A stretch of DNA of 64,000 nt from RGIG5579 sp045541915 (GCA_045541915.1 JAZQJZ010000014.1:22267-86266), one strand, 5' to 3'; positions 23,626-34,280 are shown, counted from the stretch's first letter. Numbers and translations: made by a program. The notes: a model not told the origin generated them from the letters alone.

Positions 23626-24525
23626 ATGATCGAAAGACTTGCCCTTCTTTCAAAGGCTCATCACGTTTCCGGCTGCGAGAATCAGATGATTGAATACCTG
23701 AAAGATTTTTTCTCGAACAAAGGATTCTCCATTTATACCGATTTGGATGGATGCGTTGTTACAGAGAAGATGTCTTCATGTGTTGCATCAAATTCTACAA
23801 TTATGATCGCAGTTCCACTTGATGTTCCTGGATTTCTTGCCCTTCATTGCGATCTAAAAAAAGCACATCTTGCTAAAACCGGCACTCTAAATGATGAGGA
23901 TATTATGGGCGAGAGTATTTCGAATGAAAACGGTGCTATATTTTCATTGGAACACGAGAAGGATTCTAAAGAAGAGATATTTGTCACGGGCGAAAATATC
24001 AGAATTGGCGATTCCTTTCAATTGTCGAGCAAGTTGAAAATAACTGCCGGCAGAGTTTCTGGATGGTTCTCGTCTCGGCTTGCTCTTTTATCTATGCTTC
24101 TTTCCCTTTCCAATCAAGTGTTTTACCATCGAGTTCTTTTTGCTTTTGTTGGTAGCAGTGCCACACGTGCCACGAAAGAAATCAATTTAATTCGCCGATT
24201 CCAGCCGGATCATCTGATTCTTCTTGGGAGCATGGAAAAAAGCACAAATGATCCGATTATTCTCGCAAAAGATGGACGCGCTTTTTCTGATTCTAAATTG
24301 TTAAGCAAAATCCAAAGGCTGTGCCAAGACGAGAAAATTCGCCATTCATCAGTTGTCAGCGCTCAGGAAACAACAAAATTAACATCGGTTGTAAGCGAAA
24401 CAAGCATTCCGGTCCTTTCCCTTGCTTTGCCCTGCAAAAACAAGGATAAAAAGAATGAATCTTTTTCCATTCGGACCTTAGAAAAATTTAAGATTCTTTT
24501 AACTGAATACCTTATGAACAAATAA
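23626..24525 (+). CDS. M42-like protein without metal ligands (third paralogue)
   Basis: 299 aa, ATG 23626 one base after the previous stop. The scaffold follows the two upstream M42 enzymes: MIERLALLSKAHHVSGCENQ at the N-terminus, a beta domain, ITAGRVSGWFSSRLALL at the site of GRAFDNRLG, and VLFAFVGSSATRATKEINLI at the site of the Glu-Glu strand. Each metal or catalytic position is replaced: AHMDE by VPLDVPGF, FDN by WFSS, QEE by GSS, and the last His by ALPC. The protein should be inactive as a peptidase. The open frame, start signals and codon use are intact, so it looks maintained, perhaps as a regulatory or structural subunit. Confidence 0.75.
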   Translation: MIERLALLSKAHHVSGCENQMIEYLKDFFSNKGFSIYTDLDGCVVTEKMSSCVASNSTIMIAVPLDVPGFLALHCDLKKAHLAKTGTLNDEDIMGESISNENGAIFSLEHEKDSKEEIFVTGENIRIGDSFQLSSKLKITAGRVSGWFSSRLALLSMLLSLSNQVFYHRVLFAFVGSSATRATKEINLIRRFQPDHLILLGSMEKSTNDPIILAKDGRAFSDSKLLSKIQRLCQDEKIRHSSVVSAQETTKLTSVVSETSIPVLSLALPCKNKDKKNESFSIRTLEKFKILLTEYLMNK

Positions 24526-24555
24526 AAAAAGAGGAACAAAAGTTCCTCTTTTTTG
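24526..24555. terminator. bidirectional terminator
   Basis: AAAAAAGAGGAAC - AAAA - GTTCCTCTTTTTT, shared by the murD-M42 operon and the convergent glucan synthase-like gene. Confidence 0.88.
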
Positions 24556-24559
24556 TTTA

Positions 24560-27500
24560 TTAAAATTTTTCCAATTCATCCAATAGCTTTAAATACCAGC
24601 TGGCAGATCCGGTATACCAACTCCATCCACCGTGTCCTTTTAGGCCATCAGATGTGTAAATATCGCCGCAAAGAACGTAAGGCTCACATTGATATTTCAC
24701 ATAATTCTTTTGATCAACATTAATAAAAGGATCCAGACTTTTGGCAATTGCTTTTCCTTTATCAATTAAATCCGGATCATTTGTTTTTCTTCCGTATTGA
24801 AGCAAAGCCAATGCAAACCAAACCGCTGCATGAGTGTATTGTCCTCCATTTTCCCGCGCACCAGCACAATATCGCTGAATATATCCCGGTGAGGGATCGG
24901 TGTTTACAAAAGGCTTGGTAAACAATTTGGTGGTACGGCTCTGGGGATCAAATAGAATTTCATAGGCAGCAAGCAGCGATTTTTTTACAGATTCTTCCGG
25001 CAAACTAAACTCGCTTCCCCAAAACTCTAATTCATAAAAAGCAGAAAAAGCTTGCGTGATCAAATCAATGCTGCATTCCGATTCTAATGAAATATCATTT
25101 CCAAGAACAACTCCGTTTTCTCGAACAGCCCGGATAAACCAGCATCCGTTAAAGGCTTTTTTAAGACCGGCGTTCAAAGTAATTAAAAATTCATTTGCGC
25201 GCTTCTGAACATTATGATGAAGCCATGGCAAACATTTTTTTAAGCAGATTGCGCCAAAGAAGCCAAGCCATGTGCTTTCACCGGTGACAGCATTCATTCC
25301 GTCATTCCAATCCCCGGTGCCAATAAACGGTAGATGACTCTTTCCTAATCCTCTATCGATCAGTAGATTTGCTGCTCGTTCCAAGTGAACCAAAAGAGGC
25401 TCTGGTTTTCCAATTTGCGGCACATAGTACTCCTCATCTTTTTCCGCTCCTAACTCACTTCCCTTCAAAAACGGAGCGTTGCAATTTAAAATTTGCCGAT
25501 CTCCGGTGGCTTCGATATATTCAGCAGTAACAAAAAGGAGCCACAAATAATCATCACTACATTTTGATCTGATTCCCGGATCACCTCGGGCAACTTTTCG
25601 AACGGTGTGCCACCAGTGTTGAACATCCCCCTCCTCAAATTGATGGGAGGCTGCTCTTATGATCTGACGTTTTGTGTATCCCGGTGCTACACGCATAAGG
25701 GATAACGAATCTTGCAATTGATCACGAAAACCATATGCTCCGCTGGATTGATATAGACCGCTCCTTCCGAAAAAGCGAGCGTGTGTCACTTGATATCGGA
25801 TCCAGTGTTTCTTCGAATCCAATTCATTCAAGACAAATTGATCGGAAAATTTTTTCTCCTCCTCCAGAATTTCTTCCAATGGCCTCTGCTCAATCTGCTT
25901 CAGAATATGAGCAAGATGCAAATCGGAATGAAAACCACCTAAAAAGCAGAGATTTTCTTCTTTTGCCTGGTAGGAGAAACACAATCGCTCTTTAACATGA
26001 AAAATATCACAATGGCTTCCCTTTGCAACAAAATATCCCATCGTATCATAATCACCAAAAACAGTTGGCATAAAAATAATCTCGTTTTGTTTTCCTCTTC
26101 TTATCAAAACATTGTTTTTTGGCATTGCGCCGAGAGCCGGTATAGCCGAAAAAATAAGTTGCGAAGAGTTCAAGAGCTCTTTCGGAAGAGAGACATAGAT
26201 AATCTTTCCGCAAAGATGTTCGGATGCTGTAACAATAACCTGATACCGGTTGTCATTGATTTTACCGAGATAAATTGCAAAATGTCTGCGATAAGTCACT
26301 TGATCGGCAATTTGCAAAAGGTCATAGTGCCTTCCCTGAAACTGTAGATAGATCTTTTCACCGTCCGTTTCCTCTGGAAGATTATCCCATTTTGTAATTC
26401 GACCGAGCCCTGCATTTCGATACCAAGTAAATCCAAGGGAATTTTGATTACAAACAAATCCGCAAATTCGGTTGGAAACAACCTGGGAAAACGGAACATT
26501 TGGTGAAAATGCTTCTTTGTTTATTATGATTTCCTTCTGTTCCGAGATCACAACCGGTGCATTTGGATCATGATTGGTATATTTTTTTGTTAAAACGCTG
26601 AATTCTCTTGATGGAACATCGGTTGCTAATTCCTTTCGCTGATGAAAAGAAATTTTTGAAGCAAGTATCAGCCATTTTATATCTTCTTCATTTGATAAAG
26701 CAACAAAATGAATTCCTGGATGCTTTCCCAATAAAAATTCGCTTTGATTTCGTATTACCATTTGTGTCAAGGAATCGCGGAGAGGATCAAAGTATTCACC
26801 GGAAGAAGTATGAACAATGACCAAATCTGCTTTCATTCCACTTAAGATGAGCTTTTTCAAAACACGTATCGACTGTTCTGCTTTTTGCAGCATCAATGTG
26901 TCAGCAAATGAAAGATCAACCAACACCATTGGGAAATCTCCTGAGATGCCGTATTGCCACAAGAAATTCCGTTCTTTTGAATGCGTTTTCGAGTATAAAT
27001 AAAACTTCTGTTCAGAGAAAAATGTTTGCAACAAATCCTGCTCAAGAGCCCGTGTTTCTTTATCATAGAAACAAATGTTTTCGATGCGTCGAGCGTTTTC
27101 CGCTGCTCTTACAGTAATCTCATTGATTGGATATAGCGCACCATCCAAGAAACTTTTTTTAGGAGGAGTTTTGCTGACGGATGGCCCGATAATTAGGGCG
27201 TTTTTTACATTTCCAGAGGAATTTAAGGGAATCTTTAGTTTCACAGTGGGAGAAAGCATCATCCTTTTCGAATACTGTTTTGCATTTGCTTTGTTTTCTA
27301 GAGAAATTTCAAATGAATCGGTAGACAAAAAATGCAAATTCATTTCCTTTTCTTTTTCGTTCGATCTTCTTGTGACAAAAAAATGCTGATTGGCCAACGT
27401 TGCTTCCAAGGAAAGTGCTTGAAACGCCGGATGAGAACGATATTCGGTTTCATTTTGTAAAATCACATCAAATTCAAAATCAAGCAAACATTCACCACGA

Positions 27501-30500
27501 AAGCCTTGAATCTCCGTTCTCAGTAGAAGCACTTTTTCGCCCGGAATTAGTTCAAACCTGACCAAAATAGACTTCTTTTCTGATCTCAAGTGATATTCGA
27601 TATATGAAGCGCCAAAAACAACAGATTTTTCCCATCCATCCCGCCCATCAAGCGTTACCTTTTCTTCGCCAAGCCAAAGAACAAGATGAATGCCGCCTTT
27701 TTTATAATCAAAAAGTTCTCTGCCGTAATAAATCACACGGTTGCTTCCATCACTTGATACAACTAGGGAAATCTTCCCATCTGTAAACAATTTCCATCTA
27801 GCTTCGCTATCGGACAACAGTTTTTCTTTATCAATCGCCGCCAAAGTTTTATGAGTCCTAGGAAATCTTTCTTTCTTTTTTTTCAAAACCTTTCCTTCAA
27901 TTGGAAAACGTTCTGCAAGTAATTCTTTTTTTGCAAAAAAATCACCGTAAGATAAGAAGCGCTTCTGCATAATATCATCACACAAAGCATTTGCAAGTGA
28001 AAGCATCGTCATACCTTTGTGATGTGCCATATAGGATGCGACAATGGAAAAATCTCCAATAAAATTACTGTTAAATTCACAGGCTTCATAATAACCGAAC
28101 GGGCCGACCATACCAAGATCTGCAAGTAATTCCAAGTTTTTCAAAACTGATGGATCCTGCCGCTCCAACATTAAAAAAGAAGAATAAGGCGAAATCACTT
28201 TGTGGGTTGACTCCGTTCCCTTGACAGAAAGATACGGAACACCAAAGGCAAAATATTGATAATTGTCCTGTGCATCCGTTGCTGAGTATCCGCTTTCGCT
28301 GATTCCAAACACCTTTTGCTTTGGGGACGAATAGGCCGAAAAGTTTTTTTGACAAAACAGCGCAAATGATAATGATTCGTCATCAAGCGAGTTCTCAATT
28401 ACAGGAAGAAACAATGTGGGCATAAAATATTCAAAGGCGGTGCCGGTCCAAGAACCAACCCCTACTCTTCCTTGAAATGAAAGAAGTCTGCGATCTAAAC
28501 TCCCCCAATGCTGATAAGGAATTTTGCCCAAAGCAATGGCCAGATAGCTTGTTGTCCTTGCCTCGCTCATATACAAATCATAATGAGATGTTTGTCTTTT
28601 TTCGTCCTGAGGGAAAACACCCACTCGGAACAATAATTTTTCCGGATCAAATAAAACACGAAAATCAGTATTTTCAATCTCGTTTTTTAAAAAATCAACG
28701 ATCTGTTTAATTGAAGAATCCTTTTCAATTATATCTTCCAAAGCTTTTAAAACAACAATCAAGCATGCAACATAATTTCCGCTGTCAACTGTTGAAACAA
28801 ACTCTTCTCCGATCACCTCTAAAGTAGAAAGATCATACCAGTTATATAGATGTCCGTGAAATCTTCTTAATTTTTGTATGGCTTCGATTGCATTTTTTAG
28901 TCTTCTTACCGCTTCCTTTATGCTGATGATGGAAAGATCATATGCAGCAATCAGACTCGCAAGATAAAGGCCGATGTTAGTCGGAGAGGTTCTCATAGCA
29001 ATTTTTTCAATTGGATCAAATTGAATATTATCTGGCGGCAGATAATTTGTTTTCTCTGTTACGCATTTTTGAAAGAAATTATATTCCTCGATTGCAATTT
29101 TTCGCAGCTTTTCATCATTTTGAGATGAAACAGTTCTTTCCACCTTGTATGGCCTTGAGACAAAATAAGCCATAAAACCAAAGCATCCGTTGAAAAGCAG
29201 AATCAATGTTGTTAGTAAATTGTTAGAGAAAAAAAGCAAAAGAAAAGAAAGCGCAGCTGCAGGAGAGAAAAAGAGAAGACTTCCCTTTCCGCTGGAAAAC
29301 GGCGAATACACCTGCCATTCCAGAAGTTTCTTTTTTGTTACCAACATGCGAAAAATACTTCGAACGATGGCATCTGAAAAATAATATGCTTCAAAAACGA
29401 TCGAGGAAAGCGTTAAAAGAAAGCGATAAACTCCATTTAAAACCAAATTTCGCATTTTTGTTGAAAAATGTCTTGCAAAATGCTCGGTGTTTCCGGTAAT
29501 AAATAGCTCTGTCAGTGTGATCATCAGATCCTTACAACAAAAAAGCAAAACAAGGAGAGCTGATACCACCCCGTGGATTCTCCCATAAAAACACGAAACT
29601 ACCAAAAACAGTAGTTCGCTGATTGGCAGAAAATATCGAAGAATGTTTTCAATGAGAAACCATTTTCGAAATCGCGACAATTCAGAAAGTAAAAACAAAT
29701 TCTGTATATCGCCGCGAATCCAGCGATGCAACCTTTTGTAATGACTTAAATATGTCTGTGGATTCGAATCGGAAAAGGATTCGCTTGTAACCAGACCGCA
29801 ACGCAAAAGCGCCCCCTCCGGCATATCGTGGCTTAAGATTCTTTGATCCGGAAAACGGCTAGTAATTACCTTGTGATACGCCTCGACACAAATGAGACCC
29901 TTACCGCAAAAATTTCCTTCAGAAAAGAAATTTTGCATCCAGTCATACGATGCACTGGCATAGGGGGAGTTCCCGCTCCCATTTGCAAAGATTTTTCCAA
30001 ACGGTGTGGTGATTCTCTCCAAAAGCGAAGTGCAGATCTTTGGTTGCAATATGCCATATCCGGAGACAACAATCCTTCTTCCGTTCCGACCTCGGATGAC
30101 TGGTCGATGGAGAGGGTGCTCTGCTATACCAATCAGACGTTTTATCTGTCCTATGGATGGTCTGGTGTCACCATCCAAAGTAATCAGATATTTAGAGCCT
30201 AAAATTTTGTTTTTAATTCCAAAAATTTGAGAGTTGTTCCATTTTCCATCTACAAGATACGATACCATCTCCTCGATGGCGCCCCTTTTTCTTTCCCAGC
30301 CAACAAATTGATTTTCACTTTCGTGAAAAACGCGCTTTCTCACGACGGAGAAGAAAATATGATTCCTTTTGTTCAATTCCTCTGTCTTGATTTTTAAATA
30401 TTCGATTAAATCGGCGTCGTTCTTTTCCGTTTGTTTTCTGCTCTCTTTCAGATCACAAAGAAGACCAAAATAGATTTCATCCCCTTCGCGATGGCTATTT

Positions 30501-31489
30501 ACCGAATATTGATATAGCTTTTCAAAAAGTTCATCAACATTTTTTTGACTGAAAATCAAGGATGTGATTACAACACAGGTTTTTTGCTCTTTCGTCACCC
30601 GGTCGATTTTCATCGCCGGAAGGATGTGGCATTTCGATGTGTGTGAGTAAATAAAGTCAACAACATCTCTGATAAAAAAATAAAGAGGGATCGAAACAAG
30701 AACAGAAAGCAATAAAGAAGAAAAACCGACATAGAAATCGATCAACAGAATAAAAAACAAAAGTAGTATCGGGAGAAAAGACCACATTCCTTTGCCGCTC
30801 TTTTGGATCAATTGACCGAAGTGAATCTTTTTTTGTTTTGCTTCTGCTAAAAGTTGTTGACACAGCTTTTCTGCGGAAACTCTCTTTTTCCTTGCCATTC
30901 GATCAATACGATATTTATATAAACGCTGTGACTCTTTCGTCATATTCTGATAGATGCCGCTTGCGTCATAACGCAAAATTTTTTCTATCGGAGATAATCC
31001 GTTTAAAATAGAGTAAAAATCCAGATTTGAAGTTTTATGAAAAATGGTAAAAAGACGCGGGAGGTCATCGCAGTTTCCGACAGCATTCTGTTTGATTAAT
31101 CGAGTCAATTGACAAAAGAAAACAAAAGGAAGCTGAAACAATTCTTTTTCTGAAAGAGAGAATTGATTTGTTATATTTTCAAAAAAAGCAATTAAATCCT
31201 CGCGTCCACCGACAAATTCTCTCTCCATCAAAAACTGATTTAAATAAATCGGAATTTCTGCCGGAATTTGAACGTTTCTCAGGTGGATTCCGAGTAAAAA
31301 TTCTGAAAAATAATCAATGTTCTCTCGAAGCCATTTTACGCCTTCTTGATCATTATTTATAGCAGCACTGATTTTTCTGATCTCCATCAAGTCTCGTTTC
31401 ATATCGCTTTTTATCCTGGCTAATGTGATCGTTTGTCCAGACACCCCGTTTGAAGGATCAAAGATTGATTTCATTTTTTCCATATTCAT
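24560..31489 (-). CDS. cyclic beta-1,2-glucan synthase-like protein (NdvB/ChvB family)
   Basis: 2309 aa, one of the largest genes here; ATG 31489 follows AGGTGA. In Rhizobiales the family makes cyclic beta-1,2-glucans from UDP-glucose at the inner membrane with initiation, elongation, cyclisation and chain-length control on one chain. Visible parts: a hydrophobic pair near residue 240-275 (FLPILLLFFILLIDFYVGF), then the GT84-type glucosyltransferase (LITLDGDTRPSIGQ; RILSHDMPEGALL; YKRLHRWIRGDIQN). More membrane helices lie at about 610-780. A long middle follows, probably including the transglycosylase (GH189-type) region. The C-terminal GH94 phosphorylase-like domain contains IGTGDWNDGMNAVTGE and ends GHGGWSWYTGSASWYLKLL. 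Homologues occur in some Clostridia; the product in this organism is untested. It stands alone between two terminators or promoters. Confidence 0.87.
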   Translation of the reverse strand: MNMEKMKSIFDPSNGVSGQTITLARIKSDMKRDLMEIRKISAAINNDQEGVKWLRENIDYFSEFLLGIHLRNVQIPAEIPIYLNQFLMEREFVGGREDLIAFFENITNQFSLSEKELFQLPFVFFCQLTRLIKQNAVGNCDDLPRLFTIFHKTSNLDFYSILNGLSPIEKILRYDASGIYQNMTKESQRLYKYRIDRMARKKRVSAEKLCQQLLAEAKQKKIHFGQLIQKSGKGMWSFLPILLLFFILLIDFYVGFSSLLLSVLVSIPLYFFIRDVVDFIYSHTSKCHILPAMKIDRVTKEQKTCVVITSLIFSQKNVDELFEKLYQYSVNSHREGDEIYFGLLCDLKESRKQTEKNDADLIEYLKIKTEELNKRNHIFFSVVRKRVFHESENQFVGWERKRGAIEEMVSYLVDGKWNNSQIFGIKNKILGSKYLITLDGDTRPSIGQIKRLIGIAEHPLHRPVIRGRNGRRIVVSGYGILQPKICTSLLERITTPFGKIFANGSGNSPYASASYDWMQNFFSEGNFCGKGLICVEAYHKVITSRFPDQRILSHDMPEGALLRCGLVTSESFSDSNPQTYLSHYKRLHRWIRGDIQNLFLLSELSRFRKWFLIENILRYFLPISELLFLVVSCFYGRIHGVVSALLVLLFCCKDLMITLTELFITGNTEHFARHFSTKMRNLVLNGVYRFLLTLSSIVFEAYYFSDAIVRSIFRMLVTKKKLLEWQVYSPFSSGKGSLLFFSPAAALSFLLLFFSNNLLTTLILLFNGCFGFMAYFVSRPYKVERTVSSQNDEKLRKIAIEEYNFFQKCVTEKTNYLPPDNIQFDPIEKIAMRTSPTNIGLYLASLIAAYDLSIISIKEAVRRLKNAIEAIQKLRRFHGHLYNWYDLSTLEVIGEEFVSTVDSGNYVACLIVVLKALEDIIEKDSSIKQIVDFLKNEIENTDFRVLFDPEKLLFRVGVFPQDEKRQTSHYDLYMSEARTTSYLAIALGKIPYQHWGSLDRRLLSFQGRVGVGSWTGTAFEYFMPTLFLPVIENSLDDESLSFALFCQKNFSAYSSPKQKVFGISESGYSATDAQDNYQYFAFGVPYLSVKGTESTHKVISPYSSFLMLERQDPSVLKNLELLADLGMVGPFGYYEACEFNSNFIGDFSIVASYMAHHKGMTMLSLANALCDDIMQKRFLSYGDFFAKKELLAERFPIEGKVLKKKKERFPRTHKTLAAIDKEKLLSDSEARWKLFTDGKISLVVSSDGSNRVIYYGRELFDYKKGGIHLVLWLGEEKVTLDGRDGWEKSVVFGASYIEYHLRSEKKSILVRFELIPGEKVLLLRTEIQGFRGECLLDFEFDVILQNETEYRSHPAFQALSLEATLANQHFFVTRRSNEKEKEMNLHFLSTDSFEISLENKANAKQYSKRMMLSPTVKLKIPLNSSGNVKNALIIGPSVSKTPPKKSFLDGALYPINEITVRAAENARRIENICFYDKETRALEQDLLQTFFSEQKFYLYSKTHSKERNFLWQYGISGDFPMVLVDLSFADTLMLQKAEQSIRVLKKLILSGMKADLVIVHTSSGEYFDPLRDSLTQMVIRNQSEFLLGKHPGIHFVALSNEEDIKWLILASKISFHQRKELATDVPSREFSVLTKKYTNHDPNAPVVISEQKEIIINKEAFSPNVPFSQVVSNRICGFVCNQNSLGFTWYRNAGLGRITKWDNLPEETDGEKIYLQFQGRHYDLLQIADQVTYRRHFAIYLGKINDNRYQVIVTASEHLCGKIIYVSLPKELLNSSQLIFSAIPALGAMPKNNVLIRRGKQNEIIFMPTVFGDYDTMGYFVAKGSHCDIFHVKERLCFSYQAKEENLCFLGGFHSDLHLAHILKQIEQRPLEEILEEEKKFSDQFVLNELDSKKHWIRYQVTHARFFGRSGLYQSSGAYGFRDQLQDSLSLMRVAPGYTKRQIIRAASHQFEEGDVQHWWHTVRKVARGDPGIRSKCSDDYLWLLFVTAEYIEATGDRQILNCNAPFLKGSELGAEKDEEYYVPQIGKPEPLLVHLERAANLLIDRGLGKSHLPFIGTGDWNDGMNAVTGESTWLGFFGAICLKKCLPWLHHNVQKRANEFLITLNAGLKKAFNGCWFIRAVRENGVVLGNDISLESECSIDLITQAFSAFYELEFWGSEFSLPEESVKKSLLAAYEILFDPQSRTTKLFTKPFVNTDPSPGYIQRYCAGARENGGQYTHAAVWFALALLQYGRKTNDPDLIDKGKAIAKSLDPFINVDQKNYVKYQCEPYVLCGDIYTSDGLKGHGGWSWYTGSASWYLKLLDELEKF

Positions 31490-31572
31490 TAAATCACCTG
31501 CTGACTTTTTTCGTATATTTTGCGCGAATATAAAAATTCATATTCAATTTCTTGGTAAATAACAGATTTCTC

Positions 31573-31601
31573 TTGCTTTTTTTCCAAATTTAAAGTATAA
31601 T
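31573..31601 (+). promoter_or_regulatory. sigma-A-type promoter of valS
   Basis: TTGCTT (31573-31578), 17 bp, TATAAT (31596-31601). The leader before the ATG at 31648 is under 50 nt, too short for a T-box. Confidence 0.65.
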
Positions 31602-31647
31602 AAACTGATTATTTTGAACATTAAGTTTCAAGGATTTGAGGTTTGAT

Positions 31648-34275
31648 ATGGCAGAATTATTGGAAAAGAATTATAATCCAAAAAGTTTTGAAGATCGCAT
31701 TTATCAGGAATGGTGTGAAAAAGGCTATTTTACACCCGACACCTCCAGTGACGCACCTTCATACACCATTGTAATCCCCCCGCCCAACATCACCGGTCAA
31801 TTGCACATGGGCCATGCTCTTGACAACACCCTTCAGGACATTCTGATCCGTTATAAGAGAATGCGCGGCTATTGCACCCTGTGGCTTCCAGGAACGGATC
31901 ATGCTTCCATTGCTACGGAAGCAAAAATCGTAGAAGCAATGAGAAAAGAAGGCATCACCAAAGATGATATTGGAAGAGATGGCTTTTTGGAGCGCGCCTG
32001 GAAGTGGAAGGAGCAGTACGGCGGACGTATCATTTCCCAGTTGAAAAAGCTCGGCTCATCTTGCGACTGGTCTCGTGAGAGATTCACCTTAGATGAGGGT
32101 TGCTCTAAGGCTGTTAAGGAAGTATTTGTTCGTTTGTACGAAAAAGGTCTCATCTATCGAGGCGAAAGAATTATTAATTGGTGCCCACACTGCCTGACCT
32201 CCATTTCTGATGCTGAGGTTGAATACGAGGATCAGGCCGGTCATTTTTGGCACCTTCGCTATCCCCTTAAGGATGGAAGCGGCTATCTTGAGCTTGCTAC
32301 AACGCGTCCCGAGACTCTTTTGGGCGATACTGCTGTAGCAGTGAACCCCAATGACGAGCGTTATCGCCATTTGGTTGGAAAGACCCTAATTCTTCCCTTG
32401 GTTGGCCGTGAGATCCCGGTGGTAGCAGATGATTATGTGGAAATGGACTTTGGAACCGGTGTGGTGAAAATTACTCCTGCACACGATCCCAATGACTTTG
32501 AGGTTGGTAAGCGTCATTCATTGCCTATTATTAACTGCATGACCGACGATGCTAAAATTACCGACGACTATCCAAAGTATGCCGGTCTTGATCGCTTTGA
32601 GGCAAGAAAAGCCATCGTTGCTGATCTGGAAAAAGAAGGATTTTTAATCAAAACCGAGGACTACAGCCACAACGTTGGAACTTGCTACCGTTGCGGCACC
32701 ACAGTGGAGCCCCGCGTTTCCATGCAGTGGTTTGTAAAAATGGAGCCTCTTGCAAAGCCTGCCATTGAAGCAGTTGAAAGCGGTGATATCCGTTTTGTTC
32801 CCGATCGTTTCAGCAAGAATTATTTCCACTGGATGCGCAACATCCGTGACTGGTGTATTTCAAGACAGCTTTGGTGGGGTCACCGTATTCCGGCATTCTT
32901 CTGTGACGATTGCGGTGAAATGGTAGTAACCAAGGACGACAGTGCCATTTGCCCGAAGTGCGGTAAAAAAATGCGCCAGGATCCTGACACACTTGACACC
33001 TGGTTCTCCTCCGCGCTTTGGCCCTTTTCCACTTTGGGCTGGCCTGATGAAACCGAAGATTTAAAGCGTTTTTATCCTACCAACACCCTAGTTACCGGTT
33101 ATGACATCATCACCTTCTGGGTTTCCAGAATGATTTTCTCCGGTCTTGATTACATGGGTGAAAAACCCTTTAGCGATGTTTTGATTCACGGTCTTGTTCG
33201 CGATGCGCAAGGCAGAAAAATGTCAAAATCTCTTGGTAACGGCATTGATCCTCTCGAAATCATTGATTCTTACGGTGCTGACGCACTTCGCTTTGCCCTT
33301 GCCAGCAATAACTCTCCCGGAAACGATATGCGGTTTTCCGATGAACGAATTGAATCTGCTCGTAATTTTGCCAATAAGCTTTGGAATGCAGCAAGATTTA
33401 TTTTGATGAACCTTGATATCGACTCGGTGCAAAAGCCTACTGATGTTGATGGACTTGCCATCGAAGATAAATGGATCCTTTCCAAATTCAATCGCCTTGT
33501 CTCTGAGGTCAGCGAAAACATTGACAAGTACGAGCTCGGCGTTGCGCTTGCTAAGCTTTATGACTTTATTTGGGATGTTTTCTGCGATTGGTATATTGAG
33601 CTTGTTAAACCTCGCCTGCTGGATCCCGAGTGCAAGACCCGCCTTGCTGCGCAAAACACTTTGGCCTTTGTCTTTTCTTCAACCATGCAGCTCCTCCACC
33701 CCTTTATGCCTTTCATTACCGAGGAGATTTGGCAGAAATTCCCCCACGAGGGTGATAGCATAATGATTTCTGCTTGGCCAACTGTTTCTGCAGAGTATGC
33801 GTTCTCCGATGAAGAAGATGCAATGAAGCGAATTATTGATGTGATCACTGCAATTCGCAATCGCAGAAGCGAGATGAATGTACCGGCTTCCCGCAAGGTT
33901 CCGCTTTATATACAAACTGCCTATCGAGGCGATTTTGAGGCAAGTTCGGCATTTTTGATTCGCCTTGCCAGTGCCAGCAGTATCCACTTTGAAAAGGATT
34001 ACGATCCGGAAAACTGCGTCTCCATTGTGACGGATTCTGCATCTGTTTTCATTCCTTTGTTTGAGCTTCTTGACGTTGAAAAAGAAAAAGAACGCCTCGC
34101 CGGAGAGAAGGAGAAGGTTTTGATGGAAATCGAGCGAATTCAGAAAAAACTTTCCAACGAACAATTCGTCAGCAAGGCACCCGAAAAGGTTGTTGCTGCG
34201 GAAAGAGAAAAACTGAAAGCATACGAGGCAACTTTGGCCGGCGTGGAAGAATCTCTGAGAACTTTGAATAAGTAA
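31648..34275 (+). CDS. valS: valyl-tRNA synthetase
   Basis: Class I aminoacyl-tRNA synthetase charging tRNA-Val. The 875-aa protein has the HIGH motif as PPPNITGQLHMGHALDNT (about residues 43-60), the editing domain CP1 (ELATTRPETLLGDTAVAVNP; TPAHDPNDFEVGKRH), a zinc-binding segment (CDDCGEMVVTKDDSAICPKC), and KMSKS in GRKMSKSLGNGIDPLEI. The C-terminus is a coiled coil (LAGEKEKVLMEIERIQKKLS) typical of ValRS. ATG 31648 is chosen for the GAGG six bases upstream; a TTG at 31636 in the same frame lies before that site. Monocistronic, with its own terminator. Confidence 0.97.
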   Translation: MAELLEKNYNPKSFEDRIYQEWCEKGYFTPDTSSDAPSYTIVIPPPNITGQLHMGHALDNTLQDILIRYKRMRGYCTLWLPGTDHASIATEAKIVEAMRKEGITKDDIGRDGFLERAWKWKEQYGGRIISQLKKLGSSCDWSRERFTLDEGCSKAVKEVFVRLYEKGLIYRGERIINWCPHCLTSISDAEVEYEDQAGHFWHLRYPLKDGSGYLELATTRPETLLGDTAVAVNPNDERYRHLVGKTLILPLVGREIPVVADDYVEMDFGTGVVKITPAHDPNDFEVGKRHSLPIINCMTDDAKITDDYPKYAGLDRFEARKAIVADLEKEGFLIKTEDYSHNVGTCYRCGTTVEPRVSMQWFVKMEPLAKPAIEAVESGDIRFVPDRFSKNYFHWMRNIRDWCISRQLWWGHRIPAFFCDDCGEMVVTKDDSAICPKCGKKMRQDPDTLDTWFSSALWPFSTLGWPDETEDLKRFYPTNTLVTGYDIITFWVSRMIFSGLDYMGEKPFSDVLIHGLVRDAQGRKMSKSLGNGIDPLEIIDSYGADALRFALASNNSPGNDMRFSDERIESARNFANKLWNAARFILMNLDIDSVQKPTDVDGLAIEDKWILSKFNRLVSEVSENIDKYELGVALAKLYDFIWDVFCDWYIELVKPRLLDPECKTRLAAQNTLAFVFSSTMQLLHPFMPFITEEIWQKFPHEGDSIMISAWPTVSAEYAFSDEEDAMKRIIDVITAIRNRRSEMNVPASRKVPLYIQTAYRGDFEASSAFLIRLASASSIHFEKDYDPENCVSIVTDSASVFIPLFELLDVEKEKERLAGEKEKVLMEIERIQKKLSNEQFVSKAPEKVVAAEREKLKAYEATLAGVEESLRTLNK

Positions 34276-34280
34276 AAACA

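Noticed and set aside
31490..31647. Possible T-box riboswitch before valS
   Set aside because: The promoter lies at 31573-31601, leaving a leader under 50 nt, and no T-box sequence or terminator hairpin is seen.
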